Shown piece after piece: positions 1-10,458 of a stretch of DNA of 64,000 nt; position 1 is the stretch's first letter; each line of letters starts with the position of its first letter. The DNA lies in contig NC_134455.1 of the NCBI RefSeq assembly GCF_047948215.1, forward strand, positions 346,689,842 through 346,753,841. Direction: 5' to 3'. The stretch is from Lycorma delicatula (lineage: Eukaryota; Arthropoda; Insecta; Hemiptera; Fulgoridae). Under the pieces are notes generated by a model. It saw only the letters and a program-made list of their open reading frames with translations, searched no databases and was not told the DNA's origin. The position numbers were made by a program, and so were the translations under genes.

Positions 1-779
1 TCGACCTCTGTAAAATGAATTAACAGCTTTCACTTTAAAAATTGTTAATTTTAGAAAATCATGTTATAAATAGTTGAGTCTAATATTTTTCATATTGATA
101 CAGCAGGATTTTCAGTCTGAAAAATTAAAGTTAAAAAAAGAAATTAAATTCAGCTCTTATACAAGGCAATTCACGTGTTACCGGCATTTCTAAGTTCATT
201 CTGCTAACGAAAATAATGAAGTGAGTTCGGCTAGCGTAAGATTTTGCTCTGATTCCAGGGCAAAGAGTGAAATAAACCGGAATGAAAGTCTAGGAATCCA
301 AATTAAGGGGTAAAATTTGTAGTTTCTTATAGTTTTTGACTTGACAAATTGAATAAAATAGAAACTAGAACCGCACTTCAGAAGTTTTCATAATATCCTA
401 CTTATACTTATTGGCATATTGTTAAATATATAAGTTTATTGTTGGGGGTTCACGGTTCGATAATGATATCTAGAGACTAACAAACGTAATTATTTCTTAA
501 TAAATATAATTTATTATTCTAAAGACTTATAAGAAAAAATAAATAATAATACCTATATATAACATACACAATAGTAGACAAGATTTATTTAATTACAGTT
601 AAATTATAAAAACCAGAATACATATAGATTTATTAAAAACGTTATAATGATCGCTAGAAACAAACTAATATAGCATTAACAAGATAAACATGAAAAGTGT
701 GTGTTCATACTACTCCCTATTATTACTTTTACTGTTTACAATAGAACTATCCTACATTTTATGAACGAGTAGAATACTG
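1..779. other. unassigned AT-rich stretch
   Basis: AT-rich sequence with no open frame or repeat copy that I can match inside the window. A short piece near 70-135 (a polypyrimidine motif with gatacagc and ggattttcag) resembles 18130-18185 and, inverted, 22140-22205, so it is probably the remnant of an old repeat. Confidence 0.4.
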
Positions 780-1100
780 TCACTTACAATACTTCCTTTC
801 CTTTTTCCGGGAATTATCGTCAGGTATTACTTCACAGGATGAATGAGATGATATATATAAATATACATATAAACGGTTCAGTAGTTCTGGAGATATAAGT
901 GACACCAAACACAAGCACACGCATATACGAACATTAACAAACGGTAAAGTTTTATTCGGTTCTTTGGGTTCCTTAGGTGTCAAAATGTCAAGATCCGGAG
1001 AAAACTACATATGCCCAAATTGTACCGATTACAATACTTTTCCTTCTAGATATTCCCGTGTAGATAGCTCTGCTACAGCGCTATCTAGACGGGAAAGTAA
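780..1100 (-). repeat. family Y repeat, truncated copy joined to a SINE tail
   Basis: Read on the minus strand, 1100 down to about 860 matches the first 240 bases of family Y (compare 62683-62900 and, inverted, 6672-6440), starting with the terminal motif TCCCGTCTAGATAGCGC. At about 1048-1095 the terminus folds into a hairpin in which GTAGATAGC pairs with GCTATCTA. The last 75 bases (780-855) are not Y but the 3' tail of SINE family A (catcctgtgaagtaatacctgac). The join suggests a SINE inserted into Y, or a template switch. Confidence 0.6.
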
Positions 1101-1985
1101 TTAATATATTAATTATTTTAATATTTATATTTTTTAATATCTTTAAAGCGTGATGTGCCATAATAGAGCAGAATGTTTTGAATACTTAATGAATTCCATT
1201 AAACCGTCATAAAACAACGAATTAGACTAACATAGTAAAAACAAAAATTTCTAACAGAATGACAGCTAATTTTTATTTGATATTATATATATATTTATAG
1301 AGTCTACACCGGCTACGTGTAAGGTACAAATCAGATGTAAATAATGTTCTGTTAATTCGTTAAAATATGAGTTGATTAATATAATGTAAAATTTTCACAA
1401 AGCCAGTCTATAATTGATCATCGAAAGCAGTAGACGTTATTATTCTCTTGTTTAGTTACAACTATTTTTAGATTGTCGACTGAAGTTTGTAAGAGGGCGT
1501 TGTTTTCCAAGGTCATGACCGTAATGTGTTAATACGTAACAATGCGTGAGTGATAATTATTCATCATACAGATACAATTTAACATAGTAGTTCTAGCAAA
1601 CAAATAATTAATACGTAACAGTGTATTTACATTAAAGCTTAGTTTTAATAGAATTTTATATGGTAAACCTTTCCAGCATCGGATACTTACTCGAATGAAA
1701 AACTGTCTGATATTAATAGGTACTTTTAATAAGGATTTTAAAATGAAATAAAAAATAAAATGATATTGGGTTGTAGAAAAGCGTTTCTTAATATTTTCCC
1801 GGTAGATAGCTTTAGGACCACATAACTTTGGTAGTATTAATCAAAACTGGCAGCACTTGCGTGCTTTTGAAAAGTCACATATCCTACTGAATATTTTTGT
1901 AAAGGTGTGATGATATATTAAAGTTATTGATTCTTAAAATTGAATGAAAATAAAAAATAAAGAATAAATTTTGAAATTTTAATAC
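1101..1985. other. unassigned AT-rich stretch
   Basis: No coding frame and no repeat copy recognised. It contains many short AT runs and ends against the hairpin terminus of the family X element. Confidence 0.4.
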
Positions 1986-2099
1986 AAAAAATCCCTTTCG
2001 GCACGCCGGAAGTTGGAGGTAGATTTCACCGGTGCTAAGTAGAGGATAAATACCTCGGTGCCCTATAAGTACCTCGGTGTGCTAAATACCTTGAAGTGT

Positions 2100-2760
2100 G
2101 GATCGAGAAGAATCGACTCTTCAACACACATCTGATGAGAACATCCGAGCGTGCCGAGAGTGTTGACAAGTTAGATCAACTTATAGAATACTTATGGGAA
2201 GCCATAAAGGACCGCGGGCGTCCAAGAGGTGACTTATCCTGCAAGTGGCTTTATCCATAATTTCCTATGCGGCCCCAGCCTAGATGGATTAACATATACC
2301 AGTAAAAGGAACGTTGATAGGCTGTCGTCAATTCAGCAACGAATTGCCATTACAGTTATTGCGGCATACAGGACTGTTTCCCGTAATGCTGCTGAAGTGG
2401 TTTCGGGCATCCCTCCTGTTCTGATGAGAGCTCAAATGCTATACAGAGTGTATAACGGAATGCCTAAAGTTGAGGCTAGACAAATCCTTTTGAGAGATTG
2501 GCAGGAAGTCTGGAATGCTTCTTCTACGGGAGAATGGACAGGACGCATTATATGTAACATTGATCTATAGATTCAGCGTGGCTTTGGAGAGGTGGGATTC
2601 TGCCTCTCCCACCTGCTAACCGGGCATGGGCAGTTTGAAGGTACCTGTCTCGGTTTGGTAAACGCGCTACATCTGTTCGTAGATACTGCGAATCGCAGGA
2701 CACACCGGAGCACACCATATTCTACTGTTGTAGGTGGGACGGTGTTTGAAAGGAGCTGAG
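2100..2760 (+). pseudogene. R1-clade LINE ORF2 C-terminus (decayed)
   Basis: Frames on the plus strand read the post-RT part of an R1-type ORF2: the motif RLSSIQQRIAITVIAAYRTV followed by SRNAAEVVSGIPPV, then a WQEVWNASSTGEWTGR block, then (after frameshifts) GEVGFCLSHLLTGHGQFEG, which in intact elements leads into the C-terminal cysteine-rich knuckle. The longest open piece is 2229-2570, but its ATG is internal and not a true start. Stops and frameshifts before 2229 and after 2570 show the copy is dead. In live elements this protein makes cDNA at the target site; this fragment lacks the endonuclease and catalytic RT motifs. Confidence 0.78.
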
Positions 2761-3210
2761 GTTGACCTGGCTTACTCCAAAAAAGACTATGGGTTATATG
2801 CTTTCCATGTAACCTGGAGAAATAGCCTGGGGAAATGTGAAGAAGCTAGCTTCTAGAATATTGAAGACAAAATCCCGTGACGGTTGGGACCTCACCTCGA
2901 TCGTGTGTAACTGTGCATGTTAGTTAGGGAGGGCAGCCTCGATCTGGAGAGGACGGTTTGCCAAAGAGGGCCGTTCTTGATGAGGGATCGGGGATCTCTT
3001 CTGTAGTTTTTGAATAATGACAAGTGGAAGTTGGATAGCTTCATATAGGATCACTGCTAAAAAAACTACTCAGGAAGTGCGGTACTGTAATGGGTTGCTT
3101 ACAAATATAATATAAAATAAAGATCCGACCGGCAGCTCGACCTGCCAAGCCGGACATACTGTTGGTAGGTGGGAAGGGCTGTTAGAGTAGAAAGGGAGTA
3201 GAAAGGACAT

Positions 3211-3254
3211 CCCCTACGCTGTTTCTACGCTTAATTAAGGGTCCAGCGTAGGGG
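3211..3254 (+). other. 3' UTR stem-loop of the R1-like element
   Basis: Perfect 11 bp inverted repeat (CCCCTACGCTG / CAGCGTAGGGG) with a 22-base loop, about 15 bases before the retrotransposon's 3' junction. Such hairpins in LINE 3' UTRs can serve as the reverse transcriptase recognition site; that role is inferred here. Confidence 0.6.
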
Positions 3255-3831
3255 AATAAGAGAAAAAAATAGAGGATAAAAAAGATTTCCACCTTAAAGT
3301 TAAGAAAAACGTTAAATTTACTCAATACAGTAATGGTTACATGTGAAAAAAGTTTCACGTACTTAGTATACGACAAACCCCATCTTATAATTCCAGCATC
3401 ATTTTGGTCATCCCTTGCCGTAAAGGTTGGTGATATCACAAATTGTTTCACACAAAGGCTTTAGGTAATGTTTAAAGGACTAACTACCACTTTAAACCGA
3501 TTCGATACTGTGGTTATTAAGAGAGGTATGATTGTTTTTTGTATGCGAAACCACATTTTTCCACCACCTTGGCCAATGGTTAGTGACATCAATAAACTTT
3601 ACTTAGATACTTTTTCCAAAGAATAGTGAGAACATTAAACGATTTCGATATTTTACCTAATAAGAAAGTTGTAGCGATATTTTGTTTTTTTGAAAAAGCT
3701 CTGTCATTTCCACCCCATGATCCGATTTTGGCCGTTAACAAACTCAACCGAGATGTTGGGACGAATTATTTTTAAGGAATAACTTGAAAGTGATTAGCGC
3801 AAAATTACGGAAATTATCGTGTCCACAATAT

Positions 3832-3832
<1 letters not shown>

Positions 3833-3877
<45 letters not shown>
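3833..3877. repeat. (TA)n microsatellite
   Basis: About 40 bases of alternating TA inside family X copy A. The other X copies have a shorter AT tract at the same place (about 33000-33017 and 44286-44300), so this is an internal microsatellite of the family that expanded here. It encodes the Tyr-Ile runs seen in spurious ORFs on both strands. Confidence 0.9.
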
Positions 3878-3879
<2 letters not shown>

Positions 3880-4663
3880 TTACCACGTATATGCCTAATT
3901 TAATATCGGCGGGTGATAATGGTAGCAACGATGTGAGCTGGCGCACCGTATACGGACGCGCTGTTACAAGCATCACTCCCACCGCACAGATCTCCTACCA
4001 TAGCGGGGCTGCATCCCCACCATTCTCAGACTCCAATAAAAGAGCGTGCACGAGAGTGAATTTTCAATTCATCGTCGACCACCGCCTGGAAAAGAAGAAG
4101 AAGAAGAAGATGGAAGAAGACAGAAGAAGTTCCCTGGTCGCCTTAGCGTGGGACCTCCCGGTGGATGGCAACATCCCCGCTGGAGCAGCAAATCTGGCCG
4201 GACCGCCGAGGGAACCGCTGGACGCGGACGCTACCTTGCCGCTTTAGCTCGCCAGGCTTCAATCGCCCTGGCCGGCGGACTCAGCAGCAGGAGCCGGACC
4301 ACAGTTGGATCGCTCGGGGAGTCCCGCCTCGGCCGCGCCTGCGAAGGACGACTGACGCCGACCCTACACCGCAGAGCTCTGGGGGCTACCACTGCCACGC
4401 TGTAATGGGGACCCAACTGCCGCTGAGAGAAAGCCCGGTTTGTCTTTATTGGGCGAGCTGCAACTCCCCGACTTCGCCGGAGACCAGCTTCCGGATCCAA
4501 CAGCTCTGTTAGCTCCCAAGAGCTAACGCAAAAAATGGTCGTTTTCAGGGCCACCATAAGGTTATGAATCAAGAGCCGTCAAAACCATTCGATGACAACA
4601 GCCCTTCTCAGGGCTACCATAAAGTTAGTAAGTTCCACGTGCTGTTGAAGCCGTTCGGTGACA
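3878..4663 (+). mobile_element. GC-rich LTR-like insertion (candidate solo LTR)
   Basis: A 786 bp block, much more GC-rich than its flanks, interrupts family X exactly in its AT tract. It begins TGTTACC and ends GGTGACA, near-complementary termini of the TG...CA type used by LTRs. An AATAAA signal lies near 4036, and a GAA-rich stretch near 4090. I see no polymerase and no second copy, so a solo LTR (BEL/Pao or Gypsy type) is the simplest reading. The expected 4-6 bp target duplication is not clear because the target is a microsatellite. Overlapping ORFs here look like chance products of GC-rich DNA. Confidence 0.45.
4508..4615 (+). other. cluster of three stem-loops, two of them histone-3'-end-like
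   Basis: 4508-4527 is GTTAGCTC-CCAA-GAGCTAAC, a perfect 8 bp stem. 4600-4615 is AGCCCT-TCTC-AGGGCT followed by ACCA, which fits the metazoan histone mRNA 3' stem-loop (6 bp stem, 4-base loop, then ACCA). 4537-4552 is a mutated version (GGTCGT-TTTC-AGGGCC, also followed by ACCA). The two histone-like hairpins head two tandem units of about 60 bases ending in ATGACAA and GTGACAA. No histone coding sequence is present. Confidence 0.55.
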
Positions 4664-4849
4664 ATATGTATATAAACTTTTGAACTGACGGTGGTTTTGG
4701 GGTCGGGAGATGTGAAACGCGAAGATAAGTTGAAATTTTCCTGAAGTCAAATCATGGTACCCATTTCAGGTACCATTACCAAAAAAAGCAGGTAGCTTTC
4801 TTATGAAATCTACCTAAAAAAAGGGAAGATTGCGAGGCAGGCTGCTAAA

Positions 4850-5680
4850 ATAAATCTATATTTATGTACATGTTGTACTGTCAGTACTTGTGGCCTAAGC
4901 TGGTTCAAGCGTTTTCAGTCTGGATAATTTGATGTCAATGATCATATCACTCTGGTTAGCCTATGACTGAAAAATTCGATGAAATCATGAAAATCATTTG
5001 GCTAGACTGGCACATTAGCAGTCTTTCATAAAGCGGTTTTATACTGGTTGTACCGGTTGTAATGGATACAAAAAATATAATCGAAGTTGGGTGTCATAAT
5101 TTAACAATGAAAAAATGTAATGGGTCGAAATTTTTATCCACGAATCGTTGCTAATATGGAACGAGATCGAAGCATATTTTGAAAGGTTCATTACTATGAA
5201 ATATGGATCACGTATGACAATAATTTACGGAAAACATCGTGTCCCAAGCAAGAAGAAGCTTCGCAAATGATGGAAAAGTCAGAATTAACACCAAAGAAGT
5301 TATGCTGTTTAAGTAATGGGATTGAAAAGGAATTGTTCACTGTGAGCTGGATCCACCTGGTCAAACGATCGATTTTAACCTCTACTCTAAAAAAAACTGG
5401 AAATATAACGCCGAGCGATCGAGATAAAGCAACCACAATTAATCGATAGGAAAGGTATCATCTTCCATTACGAAGCTCGGCCGCTAATTTTGGATGTATC
5501 CACTGTATAGTCTTGACCTTGCACCATCAAAGTATCATTTGTTTCGGTCATAAAACTCTATTACGGGTATAAAGTTCATTTAATAAGAAACCTGTGCAAA
5601 TTAGTTATAATTTTTCGTTCAGAAAACACAGAAGTTCTACATTGACGGGATTATGATTTTACCTCAAAAATGGCTAAAGT
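4850..5680 (+). pseudogene. decayed mariner transposase
   Basis: Several plus-strand frames piece together a mariner-type transposase: an ERFITMKYGS / WITYDNNLRK region (the first catalytic block, TGDEKW in intact copies), then ELTPKKLCCL, a WKGIVHCE-like stretch, RKGIIFHYEARP (normally HDNARPH), and a YSLDLAPSKYHLF-like block. The open piece 5267-5449 is one of these segments. Frame changes every 100-200 bases and lost aspartates make it non-functional. It belongs to the mauritiana/irritans-type mariners, unlike the DD41D copies elsewhere in the window. TIRs were not found. Confidence 0.7.
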
Positions 5681-5909
5681 GGTTGATCTGAACTCCACTT
5701 ATTTGGTTTAATAAACTTCATTTGATATATAACAAAAAATGCTTATTTTTCTTTTGCTTTAAAATACGAAGAATTTTCCCCAACTCATAATAAATAACGT
5801 TTACCGTCAAAGGAGGTTCCTTTTTATTAGAATCAATTTGTTAACAATACTTGTCCCGCTACGAACTGAGTGCCACGTAAAAATCTGACAACCACGGTAG
5901 TTTCTGATG

Positions 5910-6672
5910 CAAGGTTTATACACACATATACACACAACTTAATTAAAAATATTTATCATTTTATTTAAATCAATAATTTTAACTAAAGCGCGCGCGCCTA
6001 CTGTATATAATTCGTGGGGGTGTGCCAGTTCTAGCGGCGACGGTCCGAACTAACTAAACTAATGTAATTTCACAACTTACGTAGAATAAATTTCGCTTGT
6101 CGGCAGACCAGCGTAGCCGCGAGGCTTAACGCATGAGGTATCGTGTCAATCGGGCGATCGAATTCGAGACATGGCCAAACCGAGTTACTTTTTTACACTT
6201 TAAATATAATTAATTTATTTAATTCTACCGCTCACCTGTAACGCCACAACATAGCAAACGACTGCAACAGCATTTTTTTGGGTGGGGGTGCGATTTTGCA
6301 AAAATGTTTTTTGCAAATGTTAATATTTTTCATTATTAACAAATATGCCTGTGAAAAATAGGTCTTAATGACGCGGAATTTCGAGATACTGAGGATGACC
6401 TTGCTCTACAGTCCCCTAGACGTTTTAAATTGAAATTTAATGGCATCAATGCCCCATATATAGAAATAATCTAACCGAGTTTGTTCAAAATAAGTCCAGT
6501 AGTCCTTGAGATATAAGGTGAGTTAGAGGCCGACACCGAACACACACGTGTATATACGTACATTAATATCCGGAAAATTTCCATCCCAATTGGACCGATT
6601 ACAATTATTTCTCCTTTTTAAGCTATGGCTCTGCTATACCGCTATCTAGACGGGAAATTAAGATTGTTTGAC
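5910..6672 (-). repeat. family Y repeat, near-full copy
   Basis: Read in reverse, this aligns along its length with 62683-63440. Shared landmarks are the terminal CTAGATAGCGGTATAGCAG with an internal CTATGGC/GCTATA hairpin, CCGGAAAATTTCCATCC, a TATATGGGGCAT block, and a distal CG-rich GCGCGCGCG segment ending in an ACACACAACTTAATTAA motif. Length is about 760 bp with no coding frame. The middle differs in part from the other copy (5990-6180 is richer in GC here). Confidence 0.7.
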
Positions 6673-7491
6673 AGGATCAAACAAAAACAAATTTTTGGAT
6701 GCGAGGTCGGATCTCTAAGGTGGATGTAGTAACACCTTCTACCAACTTTTTAAGGAGTTTACAGTGCATTTCAATCTGTGTGGGATGGGGAGTTATCATA
6801 CAGAAGAATTTTGCCTTTTTAGAGAAAATCCGGACGTTTCCTCTTTACTGTGAGTTACTGTTTATTTTTTAACATGTCACAGTAGTGAAACTGTCGCTCT
6901 TTTAAGTAATTGAAATAAATTGGGCTTTTATAGGCAAAAACATCATTAGAATCACCTTACCGGGTAAAGCGATAACTTTTGAATTAATTTCAGGCCAAGT
7001 AGGATGTTTCACTCCATACTAAGACGTTCGGATTCGGGCTAAATATGAGGAATCCATTTTTCTTCATAAGTTATACGATCTAAAAAAGGATTAATTTTTC
7101 GGGAAAAACCGTCGTTTAAGTTCCATACAAATGTGAAGATTCTGGGATCTTTATAATTCTATTTTCAAGGTTTCAGAACCAACTTTCAACATGCGGGTAA
7201 TTCAGCTCATCATTATGGATAATTTTAAATGGACCGTATTAATAATCACTCATACTGCAAATATAAGCAATTTTCCAATTTTTTATGAGATTGTCCATGC
7301 GAGTAAAATCATTAATGCGATTTTGCAAAGCGTCACTCGAAACTTCCACTTGTCTCCAGCAAGGATAAAAATGGTGAAATTTTTTTGCCCGATTTAAATT
7401 GTACGATCAATTTATAAAACTTTTTAACGATTTATACATTTTCTACCATACTATTTTAATATCCGCGAGTAAACTGTTTTGGAACAGCTGA
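6673..7491. other. unassigned stretch
   Basis: No gene recognised. The plus-strand open frame at 7191-7397 has no recognisable domain and ordinary AT-rich composition, so I treat it as chance. The stretch ends at the TA target of a mariner element. Confidence 0.4.
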
Positions 7492-7493
7492 TA

Positions 7494-8275
7494 CGAGGGC
7501 AGTCCAGAAAGTAATTTACGTTTGTGCCTAGCGTAGAGATGGGTGGGGATAGAGCCGACTTCTTGGCGTCAAAACGTTTCTACACTCAGTAAGCATCAAG
7601 CTGTCGTAGCAGGTAGACTGTGATTTTTCTACTTTGTTCGTTGTGAATTATTGAAATGTGCGCTTCAATAGAAAATCCCGTAGCAGGTAGACTGTGATTT
7701 TTCTACTTTGTTCGTTGTGAATTATTGAAATGTGCGCTTCAATAGAAAATCCCGCGAGTTGTGAGGTGCGTTCAGTGATTAGGTTTTTACTGGCAAAAAA
7801 ATTCATACCGATTGAAATTCATCGGCAACTTCGTGAGGTGTACGGAGATGAAATAATGAGTGAAGGTAGAGTGAGGCAGTGGTGCATTCAGTTTAAAAAT
7901 GGCCGCACCAGTGTTCATGATGAAGACCGCAGTGGTCGGCCTAGTCTTTATGACTAATGAACTGACGATGAAAATCAACGATAAAATTCGTGAAAATCGC
8001 CGCATTACGACTACGGAATTCTCGCTTAATTTCACGAGGTTTACTGCATGAAATTGTATCGGGGATGCTTGGAGAAGATTGTGCCAAAAATGTAAGGCGG
8101 CAGAGAAACAACTGAAAAGCTTGTTTTCCGTTGTGATAAGTGCCTCAATTTAAATGGCGACTATGTAGAAAAATAGTTTAAGATTGTCCATTTCAAATAT
8201 ATAGAATAAAATTTCTTTTATTTTTTATTTTTTGTTTTTTATTTCAAAACGTAAGTTACTTTCTGGACAGCCCTC
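7494..8275 (+). mobile_element. internally deleted mariner element with TIRs
   Basis: The 782 bp element is flanked by TA at 7492-7493 and 8276-8277. Its inverted termini, beginning CGAGGGCAGTCCAGAAAGTAA on the left and GAGGGCTGTCCAGAAAGTAA when the right end is reversed, run for about 30 bp. It keeps the N-terminal part of the transposase and the last codons before the stop, but lacks the DD34D catalytic core, so it could only move if a transposase were supplied in trans. A 74 bp segment of the 5' UTR is tandemly duplicated (7605-7678 and 7679-7752). Confidence 0.88.
7730..8200 (+). pseudogene. mariner transposase, N-terminal HTH remnant plus C-terminal codons
   Basis: 7730-7957 reads MCASIENPASCEVRSVIRFL followed by AKKFIPIEIHRQLREVYGDE, SEGRVRQWCIQFKNGR and DEDRSGRPS, the first helix-turn-helix of mariner transposases that binds the TIR. 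After a stop, 7960-8040 continues the second HTH (NDKIRENRRIT). The catalytic domain is missing, and the sequence resumes with a CLNLNGDYVEK-like end near 8140-8177. Because the 74 bp duplication repeats the start region, two ATGs exist; the first copy's frame closes early, so 7730 is the one leading into the HTH. Confidence 0.82.
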
Positions 8276-8277
8276 TA

Positions 8278-8755
8278 TTTTTTGCGTTTTTGCTGCAAAC
8301 TTTAATGTCGGATAGCTTTACTTTATATAATTAAATAAATTTTACATGACGGCAAAAAAAGGAGTGTAATGTATTTTGAGTTTATGTGTGTATGTTTCTT
8401 TGTTTATTCCACCGTAGCAGCTCAAAGGCTGAACCGATATCGATATATGATCCCGCTTGGAATTCTTACGTTACTGTGAGTCAAAAGTTATATAAATATG
8501 TACGTATATATCACGCTATATATTTATTTATTAATATCGCACGCTCTTTATTTAATTATCCTACTTTATTAATTGTCCTATATTAAAGAGCAATGTTTGT
8601 CACGACTTTTGGTTTTTGGGAGTCGCCTTTTTTTAAATTTTTTCCTCCTGTTGCCATTTGTTGTCTCTTTAATTATTAAACTACCTGGAATGATAATAAT
8701 ATTCTTAAAATCGATTACATTCATAAGTAATGAGCAGTTCATTGAAAAAAGATAC
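8278..8755. other. unassigned stretch
   Basis: AT-rich, no recognised repeat. Two short plus-strand open frames (8386-8586 and 8573-8761) are hydrophobic simply because the DNA is T-rich; no domain can be seen. Confidence 0.35.
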
Positions 8756-8989
8756 TTCTAGAGGACATAAAAATAAACGAAGACAACTATGACCCAGATA
8801 GGGTTAAAATGTTTTATGCTCTATATAAAAAAAAAAAACATAAGAAAAAGAAGAAGAAGAAAAAAGTTACCAACAATCTGAACACTAATCAGGTAGCTAT
8901 AATAAAAGTAGACTATATCAAGAAATACATCATACTGACATGAAAGGACGAGGTGAGTCGATGATTCCAGTAAAGCGACAGTGTAGTAT

Positions 8990-9305
8990 TATGCTACTTT
9001 TTTTTATTACGTACATGGAAAAGTAATAAAAGAAACATTTACAATAGCAGTAAAAGGGTAAAAGAAAAAATACAGATGTTAAAGTTTGACAATGACACTG
9101 TTCTTTTGACAGAAACTAAAATTTATTTAAAAGTTTTGAACAGAATCTATCTTTATTTTAAATCCGAGGATAAACAACAGTATAACGGTAACGAAATGGA
9201 AATAAACATAATTAATAGTAGTAAAGACAACAATTAGACGTTCAGGAATTCTATTGTTGACATTGTAAATTTTAAGGTTTTTAAATAAAACAAGAAATAA
9301 ACAAA
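8990..9305 (+). pseudogene. RTE-like reverse transcriptase fragment
   Basis: The plus-strand frame around 9070-9300 reads KEKIQMLKFDNDTVLLTE, which lines up with the GEKI-ML-FADDIVILAE motif C region of the RTE element at 52980-53040; the catalytic FADD has become FDND. It continues with a short linker and a degenerate MEINIINSSKDNN-like segment (MKINKNKTKVM in the better copy). Stops follow. It ends where a family Z copy begins, so Z probably inserted here. Confidence 0.6.
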
Positions 9306-9497
9306 AATCTGATGTGGACACCGCTACATGACGTCTTGTACGCCTATTAGATTACATATAAACATTTTTAAAAGTACATAAAATTTTATTTCATTAATAA
9401 CTTACGATATTTTTTCATATTTTTTTTTATTAATGTATTATTATTTATCGTAATTTCTTTTTAAAACAGAAATTAATAATTATTAATAAATCCATTT
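9306..9497 (-). repeat. family Z element, 3' fragment
   Basis: In reverse this is the last 190 bases of family Z: an AT-rich section, GGCGTACAAGACGTCATGTAG, then the terminal hairpin region GGTGTCCACATCAGATTTTT. The 5' part is missing. Confidence 0.75.
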
Positions 9498-9888
9498 TTT
9501 TTTGTATTTTTTTATTACTACATTACAGAAGTTTACAATCTGTTCAGAGTTAAAATTGAACAATAAGTAAATAAGCTAAATTTAGAATGAACATTAAGAA
9601 GCTACAGACTCAGTGGTTTGTAATTAAAAAGTTAACAACGAAAAGAAATGAAATTGAAGAGAACTTCGTAAAGCTGGTTTATAAAACCACTTTTTTTTCA
9701 CGATGAGTCAGAGAAATGCTATTTACGCACGCCCCATAAATGGGGCAGTGTGGGAATCGGACAGGTTCTAATAAATGTTACTAAGAGAGTATGTATATGT
9801 ATACCTGCACCCTACCGACTAAAATTCTTGTCTCATTGATTCTTCCACCCCACCACCGTTCCTGGAACCAAGCATACTCGGCCCCAAG
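9498..9888. other. unassigned stretch entering a GC-rich block
   Basis: The first 220 bases are AT-rich and unassigned. From about 9720 composition turns GC-rich and remains so to about 10760. That block probably belongs to one minus-strand retroelement whose 3' part is at 10459-10735 or to a neighbouring insertion. Confidence 0.35.
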
Positions 9889-10310
9889 AGGTACCATCGA
9901 GCTCAGGGGATTCAGAGTCCCCATGCATCGAGGACGAACGAAGGTTCCGCAGAGGAGGGTCGCTCCTCCGCCTCGCACCAAGGATTTCTTATCAGTCTAT
10001 CTGATCCTCCGGGGTGGACCACCATCCGAGTCCAAGTAGCATAGCTTCATCTTTGTTCTCCTCTAATATAAAAGGCCCCCCAGGGTGCCATCAAGCTCAG
10101 GGGGTCCGGAGTTCCCGTGCATCATCTCCAACGCCCATCTTTGCAAGCATGGACAAACAAAGGCTCCACACAGGGCTGTCCATCACCTCGTCGCTGTCCG
10201 GTGTTATGATTCTGCCTCAAACCGAGGACCTCTTATCACTCTGTCTGATCTTCCGAGTTGGTCCACTATCCAAGTCCAAGTATCCTGGCCTCGTCTTCCT
10301 TCTCCACTAG
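9889..10310. repeat. degenerate tandem repeat of about 190 bp, GC-rich
   Basis: Two diverged units: 9889-10062 and 10081-10310. Both start GGTACCATCGAGCTCAGGGG or GGTGCCATCAAGCTCAGGGG, pass through a CCATGCAT/CCGTGCAT segment, a CTTATCA(G/C)TCT..CTGATC segment and end in ATCCGAGTCCAAGTAGC or ATCCAAGTCCAAGTATC. Minus-strand frames across it are broken. It resembles the tandem repeats sometimes found in LINE 3' UTRs or LTR-element untranslated regions, but I cannot place it. Confidence 0.55.
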
Positions 10311-10458
10311 TATGTCTTTAACGAGTCTCTTGAAAGCGAGAGGTAGTTTTTTCCAATCAGTTATCCAGCTACTGCCAGGTCTGTTGTTTATGTGTGTGTA
10401 TAGATAAATGCAATTACCGCTACCGGTTTGCCAGGACTGAGTAGCTACAGACATCTTT

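Larger units (their letters stand above)
2051..3269 (+). mobile_element. 5'-truncated R1/I-like non-LTR retrotransposon with TSD
   Basis: The insertion is bounded by an exact 11 bp target-site duplication, TAGAGGATAAA, at 2040-2050 and 3270-3280, inside family X. It ends in an A-rich run just before the second copy, as expected for target-primed reverse transcription. The 5' part carries the C-terminal region of a reverse-transcriptase ORF, the rest is 3' UTR. An 11 bp perfect inverted repeat, CCCCTACGCTG at 3211-3221 and CAGCGTAGGGG at 3244-3254, forms a stem-loop just before the tail. Base composition is more GC-rich than the flanks. Confidence 0.82.
1986..4822 (-). mobile_element. family X element, copy A (Helentron-like non-autonomous), broken by two insertions
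   Basis: Three pieces, 1986-2050, 3270-3877 and about 4664-4822, join into one element that aligns with 43437-44427 and, inverted, 32893-33778. In sense orientation (minus strand) it starts with TTTTTAGGTAGATTTC and ends with an inverted GAAATCTACCT, then a hairpin (CTTCCGGCGTGCCGAAAG) and GGATTTTTT. Short inverted termini placed asymmetrically, a 3' hairpin and a T-rich end are the marks described for Helentron-associated elements. There is no coding capacity. The first gap is an R1-like LINE and the second is a GC-rich LTR-like block. Confidence 0.7.

Noticed and set aside
3819..4512. Overlapping open frames on both strands in GC-rich DNA (142, 119, 115 and 113 codons)
   Set aside because: They overlap in several frames, one begins inside a TA microsatellite, none shows a domain, and the block looks like an LTR. 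GC-rich DNA with few stop codons explains them.
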